From NCBI RefSeq assembly GCF_009727055.1, contig NC_052351.1, positions 56,443,268 to 56,507,267 of the forward strand: a stretch of 64,000 nucleotides of DNA, in the 5' to 3' direction. Position 1 is the first letter of the stretch; each line of letters opens with the position of its first letter. The DNA is from Benincasa hispida. Lineage: Eukaryota; Streptophyta; Magnoliopsida; Cucurbitales; Cucurbitaceae. This document shows positions 57,084 to 64,000 of this stretch, in pieces. Both the position numbers and the translations under genes were made by a program. The notes under the pieces are model-generated. The model saw only the letters and a list, made by a program, of their open reading frames with translations, was not told the origin of the DNA and did no database searches.

Positions 57084-59781
57084 TGTAAAACCCGAACCTT
57101 ACTTACCTTAATTATCTTAAGTAAGTACGTATAAATAATGTGATGTCTTTCAATGAGCTAGAAGTCATGTCTTAGTAAGGATAGAAGTGTAAAAGTAGGG
57201 CGAAATGTGTGCGCTAGTATGCAATTGGGTAGTAAGTTGAGCATAAGGTGGGCTGGCCGAATGTGGGATGGTCATGCTTGATGATGGAATGCATGATAAG
57301 CATATGGATGAGGCCATGCCATCTAATGAGGTGTAATGCTGAAGTAATATTGTGAGTGGAGTTAGGAAAAGAAAATTTGCTAAATCCTAGCCCTTCATCA
57401 CCAATAGTGGGCAAAGTGGCACAAGGAGGGTTCATGCAGGATTTTGGGCGGTAGTATAAGTAGGAAGGCCAAATTCATTGGGTCGGTTTGGATAAAATAC
57501 TTGGGCTATTCATATAATTCTAGTGGAATTCGAAGGCTCTATGTGTCTACTTTCTGTGGCCGAGTTGATGGATGAAAAGCCCATCGAAATAAGGCCGAAG
57601 GAGCAAGAAAAAGACAAAGGGTCCGTTTCTCGGGTGAATCTGGGCCATCAGTGAAACATTGAAACTTCAGGATGAATCATGAAGAGTTATGAGCTGTAAA
57701 TTTGAGGTAAGATTTTTAACTCAATTCCAAACAATTTTATAGAAGGAAATTTCTTAAAATGAGGTCTGGAATTCGAGTTATATATTTTTTAAGTTTAAAC
57801 TGAAAAATTATTGAACAAGTAGGCAGCTACTTGAATTCGGCCAATGATGAAGATTTGAATCTCCATATCAAAACGCGATGATTTTTAAGCTACAATTTTA
57901 AATTAATGTTTCTAACTCGATTCTAAACAAGTTTGTAGAAGGAAATTTCTTGAAATGAGTTCTGAATTTCGAGTTATAAAATTTTGAATTCGAATCAAGA
58001 ATTTGTTGCATAAGCAGGCAGCTGCTTGAGAAGATCAAGCCAGCAGCTCATTCAAGAAGCAAGAGCGAGATGAGTATCACATAAGTGTCGATGGTCACTC
58101 AAGTCTCGCTGATTTTCTGATTAGTCTTGCTAAATTTTATGCTAAGTCTCGCTGATGATGATAAGTCTCGCTAGTTTTGTGCTTAGTCTCGCCTATGAGG
58201 GTAGTCTTGCTCATGAGGATGGTCTCACTGGTGATCTCGCTGGTGATGGTTTCGCTAGTGTGGTCTCACTAGTGTTGATCTCCTAGTGATAATTTCGCTA
58301 GTATTAATATTGCTAGCGATGATCTCGTTGATGAAGTTCTTGCTAGTAAACAAACTATTTGAAGCATCTTGATGGGAATTCTAAGGAATCTAACAAGGAA
58401 TTATGTTGCTTCAGGCCAAGAGGAGCTAGGAAAAGCCTACAAACCATTAAGACTTGATTTATAAATGTTTTATAAATGTTTTAATAATCCATGCTTCATT
58501 GGCTGTTACTTTTATGCTAGTTATTTTACAAGAAGTTCCAAGCAACACATTTTCCTAAAGTTTATAAATGCATGCTAGTTACAAAGTTTATGAAGTATGC
58601 TTCGGTACAATGGTTGAACCATGGTAGTTCTCAAAAGAAGATTCTATGATATGTTTAAGTTACGAGTATTTGTATTATGTTTTAAAGCATATGTGCTCTT
58701 AATGTTGTTGAGCATGTGTTAGAAAATGATATTCTTATGAAAACTATGTTTTATGAGATCAAGTTTTCAGTAAGCTTGTTTTATGAAAATGTTTTCCTAT
58801 AAGGTATTTTCAGCTCAATACTGAAGTACAAGGAGAAGGTATATGAGCTGTACTACCTGGTTCCAGTTATTTTATGATTTTGATACTAAAGTACTTAGAG
58901 AAGATATCAGAATAATCCACTTAGTTCAGTAATAAGTAGTGGTGCCCTGCTTCAGTTATAATCCTTGATGTCAGGATCCAATTTACTCTACGTGCACGTA
59001 TGACAGTTAATCAGTTTAGTAGGATTGAACCATAAGGGTTCTTTCCCAACATCGGCTAAAAGGTGTTGAACAAAAGAGTTCTCACCCCAACCCAAGCTTA
59101 TGTTTGAGAGATTGAGCAAAAAGGTTCTCTCTTAAACAAGGATATCCAACGTTGAGAGATCGAGCAAAAGGGTTCTCTCTCAATTGGGAATCAGTTCAGA
59201 TATGATGGTTTTAAAAGTTTTACGTACACATTTGCTTGGAAAGTTTTTAGTTTCAGTATTCAGTTTTCTAGCTTTTAGTTTAAGCACGAGATTTATGTTT
59301 TTATTAAGTCACTCAATGGGCTAGTAGCTCACCCTATTTTTAAATGTTTTTCCCTCCTCGGGTAGCGCTCAACTCCCCAAAAGCTAATTCTGTTGTTGCT
59401 TTGCCGCTCAAAGACTCAAGGCTAAAGGAAGACTAGGTGTTTGTTATGTAAATATTAGTACACATGTTTTGTGCGTATAAGGACAAAACTTAGTGTCATG
59501 GGCTCATTGGATTTCATAGTGTACATAGTTTTGAATGTGAATAATAGCTATGGAACCTTGTTGATGTAAGAATGTTAAGTTTTAATTAATCTATTCAGTA
59601 CGTTTAGTATGTTAAGCTCTGAAGTTGTAGATATTGTCGTTGTCAAGTCATAAATGCATATCAGGGTTCTAAAGCAGGTTTTAAATGTAAGTTAGGTAGT
59701 AAGTGCCGACGAGAGGGTCGGTAACTGTTGCCATCACATGCCCTTTTAGGTTAAGAAGGTAATCTGGGAGGGGGTGTAACA
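57084..59781 (+). mobile_element. Gypsy-type solo LTR (2,698 bp)
   Basis: Perfect 5-bp target duplication aataa (57079-57083 and 59782-59786). Starts TGTAAAACCCGAACC and ends GGGTGTAACA, giving TG...CA ends. The text 'cactcaatgggctagtagct' near 59312 is typical of the 3' part of plant Ty3-gypsy LTRs. Inside are a two-unit tandem duplication (about 57690-58035) and a 'gtctcgct(g/a)(g/a)tg' repeat (58090-58330). No coding region, so it is a solo LTR. The minus-strand frame at 57214-57435 is not convincing. Confidence 0.8.
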
Positions 59782-59786
59782 AATAA

Positions 59787-60026
59787 CCCTAGAGCCTATA
59801 AGATAAGGGAAGCCCGAAATTGGTTGACAAGCTTGATGTGTCATTCCAAATAACTTTGAAAAGAAAAATTCATCCTTCAAATTTCAACATTTGGTAGCCC
59901 AAAACTCCGAGGTACACGTCATGTAGGGTTGAGGCTATAAAAAAGACAATCCTCTCAAGTTGAGACCAATCAAGACCAAATTCTATGCATGTGTCCTTAA
60001 AATCTCAGCTAGGGAATGGGGGCTAA
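59787..60026 (+). other. End of the gypsy-type internal region with polypurine tract
   Basis: Continues the repeat array (aaccctagagcctataagat) and ends in the purine-rich 'agggaatgggggctaa' (60011-60026) directly before TGTCATGGGTC. This is the expected place of a polypurine tract before a 3' LTR. No reading frame. Confidence 0.4.
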
Positions 60027-60450
60027 TGTCATGGGTCATTTTTAGACCAAGAACCACGAGCTCGAGTGGGTGGACTATTAAGCGTAAAATCAAAATAATT
60101 ACAGCAACGTGAGGACTAGAGGAGTGTAAGAAATGGGCCAATAGGCTGAGGGAGAAATAGACCAAGGAAAGGGAAGATGTTTGGCCAAATGACCTAACTT
60201 ACCTGCCTCTAAGACCGAGGCGAGCCTCTGTCCATCCTTGAAGGCATACTTCTTGTGGGTCATGATCCAAGCCCCTTTGATCAACCTTAATTTGTAATCC
60301 TTAATCCCTCTTAGATTCTGAACTCTAAGTCTTCCACACTATAAATAAGGGGTTATAGGCATCACCCAAGGTAAGTTCTTCTTCCGACTTCTAGCTTGCT
60401 CTAACTTTTTTCTATTTACCAACTTAACATTAAAGGTTCTGTAGCAGACA
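60027..60450 (+). repeat. Short 3' LTR of a gypsy-type element (approximate)
   Basis: Starts TGTCATGGGTC after the polypurine tract. It has a clear TATA box (ctataaataagg, 60339-60350) and ends around 'aaaggttctgtagcagacac' near 60450. That tail is like plant LTRs that precede a 'gacaccaccc' segment. No 5' LTR or primer site is in the window. The minus-strand frames over it are antisense shadows. Confidence 0.4.
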
Positions 60451-61337
60451 CCACCCAACGTTTTTTTTTTTTTTTTTTTTGCATGTCGTATTTCTTCCTT
60501 CAATTACAAATTTACGTTGAGGGACATAAAGGTCAAGTGAGTTTTCCTGTCTAGATTTTGCCATCGACATTTACAAATATTTATATAAACATGGTTGCCC
60601 TCCTCAATTTATGTGGATACAACATACAAACTATTCTTATCTATCAAATTTGTATAGATCTCTAGCTATCATTAAAATTAGTTGCATTTATTTTGATTTG
60701 TGCATGTTTTCTTTACCGTTGTCTCTTTTTACAAGGAAATATATGTCATACTTTTAGTATTTTCTTTTTCTATCCATAAGTTACATTGAGGGTGAGTCCT
60801 TCAAGTAAAGCAAGTAATAAAACACTCTCTAGTAAAATGTATGAAGAATAATATTATTATTCATTTCGTTTCGATTGAATTTTCATTATGATTTTAGGTT
60901 TAGCAAAGAATTGCAATAGGTTGATGAGATAGGGTAGATGATTAAGAGGAAAATTGAAGATTTTTATCCTTTATTAGGAAGGAAGACACATTTTGAATCC
61001 ACCTACATTGATGACGCAAAAATACAATCAATAAAGTCTAAAAATCTAAAATTTTCATAATTTCTCGGAAAAAACTTATTTATTTTTATTCTTTTCATTT
61101 TAATGACTCTAAATAACTGCCATTCTTTAATAATAATTAATTCTAGTCATAAATTGATGAAAAAAAAATATCGTAGTAGTAAAAAATCTAAAATTTTTCT
61201 CGTTTTTCACCAAATCGAGTCTTTTTCATTTTCCCATATTTAATGATGAAAAATTATTTCAAATGGTAAAACTGTTGAAAATATTTGCAAGATATAACAA
61301 AATTTTAGAACTATCAATGATAGATGCTAATAGATAC
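60451..61337. other. AT-rich stretch, no gene seen
   Basis: A T run of 20 lies at 60461-60480. The rest is A/T-rich DNA without a protein-like frame. The last bases (about 61310-61337) carry another 'ctatcaatgatagatgctaa' repeat, into which the next copia element appears to have inserted. Confidence 0.5.
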
Positions 61338-61658
61338 TGTCCACAAGATTTTTAGTGCCAACAAGTCACTAAAGTCAGAACCCAGAAAAATAACCAGGGA
61401 AGTAAGGAAGAAGATGATGACAAAGGCTGAAAGAATTAATATAAATTTCCCACACACTACACTATATAGAAGGTTTTCCTTTTATACACACAAGAGCAAT
61501 AATATGGACAAAAGAACGAATAACGAATGTTTTCTTTTGCAGGAAGAAGGACGACCGTTGCAACCAAATCTGTTATGGAGAGAGAACAACCACGATGAGC
61601 TCAGCTTCCTTGTGGCATCTCGTCATCTGATGAGTAGACTGGTTGTTTATCCTTGTCA
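61338..61658 (-). repeat. 3' LTR of a copia element, minus strand (321 bp)
   Basis: On the minus strand it starts TGACAAGGATAAAC after the purine-rich 'ttgaggaggga' and ends CTTGTGGACA, with a TATA box 'gtgtataaaagg' near 61480. TG...CA ends, size and the polypurine tract fit a small copia LTR. The partner LTR lies beyond the window. The likely right-hand target copy is gatac (61333-61337). The RNase H frame reads on into this LTR before stopping at 61601. The long + strand frame at 61324-61965 is an antisense artefact. Confidence 0.65.
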
Positions 61659-64000
61659 TCCCTCCTCAAGTGAGAAGGAAAGGAAATTAGTCCGAGCTTG
61701 CTTCGAAGATAGGAAAATTTTTCATGTGGAAGAGCCTTGGTTAGGCAGTCGGCCAGCTGCTCAGTGGAAGGAACATACCGGACATGTAGGTGACCTTGAA
61801 GAACTAGATCACGAACAAAGTGCACATCGATTTCGATGTGCTTTGTTCTCGCATGAAAGACCGGATTGGCGGCTAAAGCTCTGGCGCCCATGTTGTCACA
61901 CCAAAGTACAGGAACACCAGTCGGGGAGAAGCCGATTTCAGAGAGTAGATTGTGCACCCAAGTGATTTCTGCAGTGGCTTGAGCGAGGGCTCTGTACTCT
62001 GACTCAGTGCTCGATCTGGCAACAGTCAATTACTTTTTGGAGGACCAGGAAATGAGAGTAGAGCCAAGTTATAGACAGTAAGCAGCGGCTGATTTCCTGT
62101 CATCAAGACTAGAGGCCCAGTCGACATCTGAGAAGGCAGTGATGGTGAGATTGGAGTCGGGTTTTATGGTGAGCCCATGATCAAAAGTGCTGGCAAGATA
62201 TCGAAGTACACGTTTAACTGCCAACCAGTGTATATCGGTAGGGGCTTTAAGGAATTGGCTGAGTTTGTTGACAATGAAGGCTATGTTCGGTCTGGTGTTG
62301 GTTAGATATTGAAGGGCACCAACCGTGCTTTGGTAGATAAATGGATCAGATAGGGGATTACTAGTGTTTAAAAAGAGTAGAGCACCAGAAACGGATGAAG
62401 TTGGACATGGTTTCATATTCTAAAGATTGAGTTTGGATAGAAGCTCAGTGATGTATTGAGCTTGGTTGAGGTGAATAACGAAGGGTATGTAGTTGATTTG
62501 AACACCAAGGAAGTGATTGAGTTGGCCAAGATCTTAAGCGAGAATTGGTCATTAAATATGGAAATAAGGTGATTCAAATGGGCTGCATCACTACCAGTGG
62601 TTATGAGATCATCGACATACACCAGTAATATAGTGATAGTGGTAAGGGTGCACATGTAGAAGAGGGAGGTGTCAAGAGTGCTCACCTTGAACCCTGATTG
62701 GCAAAGGAAAGTTTTTAGCTCATCGTTCCAAGCCGTGGAGCCTGCTTGAGACCATAAATTGCTCTGTTAAGCTTGCATATATAGTGTGGGTAGGATTTGC
62801 TCTCAAAGCCAGGGGGTTGGGTCATGTACACTGTCTCCTTCAATGTGTGGTTTAGGAAGGCATTGTTGAAATCGATTTGGCGAACGGGCCATTTATTCAA
62901 TACTACCAGAGTGAGAACAATTCAGATGGTGGATGCTTTGATGACCGAGCTAAAGGTATCGAAGTAGTCAAGACCAAGGTGTTGGTGGAAGCCTTTTGCA
63001 ACGAGGCGGGCCTTGTGCCTCTGAATTGATCCATTTACATCACGCTTTAGGCGGTAAACTCATTTGTAGCCAACAACATTGTGAAGAGGATTAGGCGGTA
63101 CTAATGTTCAGGTGTTGGTACGATGTAGAGCATCAAGTTCTTCAATCATTGCAGCTCGCCACTGTGGAACGACAAGGGCCTGAGAGACATATGTGGGTTC
63201 AAGTTGAGAGAGATCGGTGTTGAGTTCAGCAACCCAGACTTTTGGTTTAAAGACACCAGCCTTGCCTCTGGTAATCATAGGATGAGTATTGATGAGAGGG
63301 CGGGCTATAGTAGTCAAAGACTATGCGGGTGAGGGTAGTGGTGAGTGTGTTTAGGAAGACAAGGGAGTGGATTGAGAGGTGGAGACAAGTTCAGGGGAGG
63401 TAGTGGTGGATTAGAGGCAGATAGGGAACATGAGGGTATTTGAGGTGAATTTAAGTTTGAACGCGATGGTGAAGTGATTGGATTAGGGTCAGGTATAGTT
63501 TGGGTTGGTAAAGACTGGTCTTGAGAGTTGGCAGTGGGTGGATGTTGGGCTGAGGGATATGAGGGCAGGTGATTAACATTCATTGAAGGTTGGGAGTGTG
63601 AGGATTAGGGCAGGGGGAACCAGGTTGTGATTGGTGGAGCTGGAGATGAGGGGGGTTAGGTCGGATTGGATCCGAAGCCTGTTTGAAATGGAAAGTCATC
63701 TTCATTGAATTGGACATGGCGGGATATGATCACTTTTCCATCGTCGGTTAAGTAGCGGTACCCTTTATGTATAGGTGATGGTCTGAGGTAAACACACTTC
63801 CTACTGTGGAAGGCAAACTTGTGAGCCTGATAAGGTCTTAAGTTTGGATAGCATGCACAGCCAAAGACCCGAACAGATGAGAGATCAATCATGCTGTGAA
63901 GAAGGACTTCCATGGGGCTTTTATCCTGAAGAACAGAGGAAGGAAAAGAGTTAATTAGCATAGTGGGCCAGGCAAGATTTTGTCATAGCAGGAAGTTCGA
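61659..64000 (-). pseudogene. Copia integrase-RT-RNase H region, pseudogene, partial
   Basis: Read on the minus strand from the window edge. The integrase C-terminal part (63656-63961) has VRVFGCACYPNLRPYQAHKF and a GYRYLTDDGKVIISRHVQF stretch. A Pro/Ser-rich linker (63314-63583) follows. The RT start (63108-63317) is followed by RQIDFNNAFLNHTLKETVYM and IYGLKQAP (62715-62900). The catalytic LVYVDDLI is kept near 62620. The distal RT reads GALQYLTNTRPNIAFIVNKL. The RNase H part has SSTESEYRALAQATAEITWV, DNMGARALAANPVFHARTKH and LADCLTKALPHEKFSYLRSK. Frameshifts and stops separate the blocks, for example near 62413, 62700 and 63060. It belongs to a different copia lineage from A, B and the 25.6-kb element. 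Confidence 0.88.

Noticed and set aside
61324..61965. Longest + strand ORF near the end (213 codons)
   Set aside because: It is antisense to the copia RNase H region and 3' LTR, whose minus-strand translation is clearly recognisable.
1..64000. A novel multi-gene defence or biosynthetic system
   Set aside because: Apart from the PIG-Q gene, all recognisable coding sequence belongs to decayed transposable elements; no cluster of intact unexplained genes was found.

Overview
The window is plant nuclear DNA, most likely from a cucurbit (Cucurbitaceae). It is AT-rich, has GT-AG introns, and is packed with plant-type Ty1/copia, Ty3/gypsy, LINE, MULE and Harbinger-type relics. The dispersed 'tatcactgatagc' repeat and the LTR and LINE families look like those I know from melon, cucumber and gourd genomes; the species itself is an inference.

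Only one ordinary gene is convincing. It lies on the + strand, with a non-coding first exon near 15.7-15.95 kb and nine coding exons from 16511 to 22113. It encodes a GPI1/PIG-Q family protein, a subunit of the GPI-GlcNAc transferase that starts GPI-anchor synthesis at the ER. The spliced reading frame is intact (728 codons plus stop), with phase kept across all eight coding introns. A 5'-truncated antisense LINE with a perfect 13-bp target duplication sits in intron 6. Two very short upstream ORFs precede the start codon, and a Harbinger-type element ends about 250 bp upstream of the transcribed region.

Layout. 1-0.68 kb: LINE ORF2 tail. 1.6-2.8 kb: decayed gene-like block of uncertain identity. 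2.8-5.5 kb: gypsy-like element with a tRNA-Asp-type primer site and a ruined gag-like region. 6.3-6.9 kb: ~168-bp tandem repeat. 7.06-9.38 kb (-): MULE transposase pseudogene with at least one recognisable intron. 10.1-10.3 kb: LINE 3' tail. 10.5-13.2 kb: 'tatcactgatagc' repeats split by a copia solo LTR. 13.5-15.45 kb: Harbinger-type element carrying an expanded minisatellite. 15.45-22.1 kb: the PIG-Q gene. 22.1-25.6 kb: non-coding, with one 260-bp MITE. 25.6-31.2 kb (-): structurally complete copia element, identical 5-bp target duplication, dead coding region. 31.85-33.1 kb (-): second copy of the gypsy-like family. 33.1-40.5 kb (+): copia A. 40.5-56.0 kb (+): copia B, inserted in or abutting the 3' LTR of A and itself hit by three LTR insertions and one ~590-bp insert. 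56-60.5 kb: 3' end of a gypsy-type element with tandem repeats, split by a 2.7-kb gypsy-type solo LTR. 61.3-64 kb (-): 3' part of another copia element running off the window.

No tRNA, rRNA, CRISPR array, bacterial operon or new defence-like system was seen. The unusual content is the nesting history of the retroelements, the origin of a minisatellite from a MITE, and the arrangement around the PIG-Q gene.
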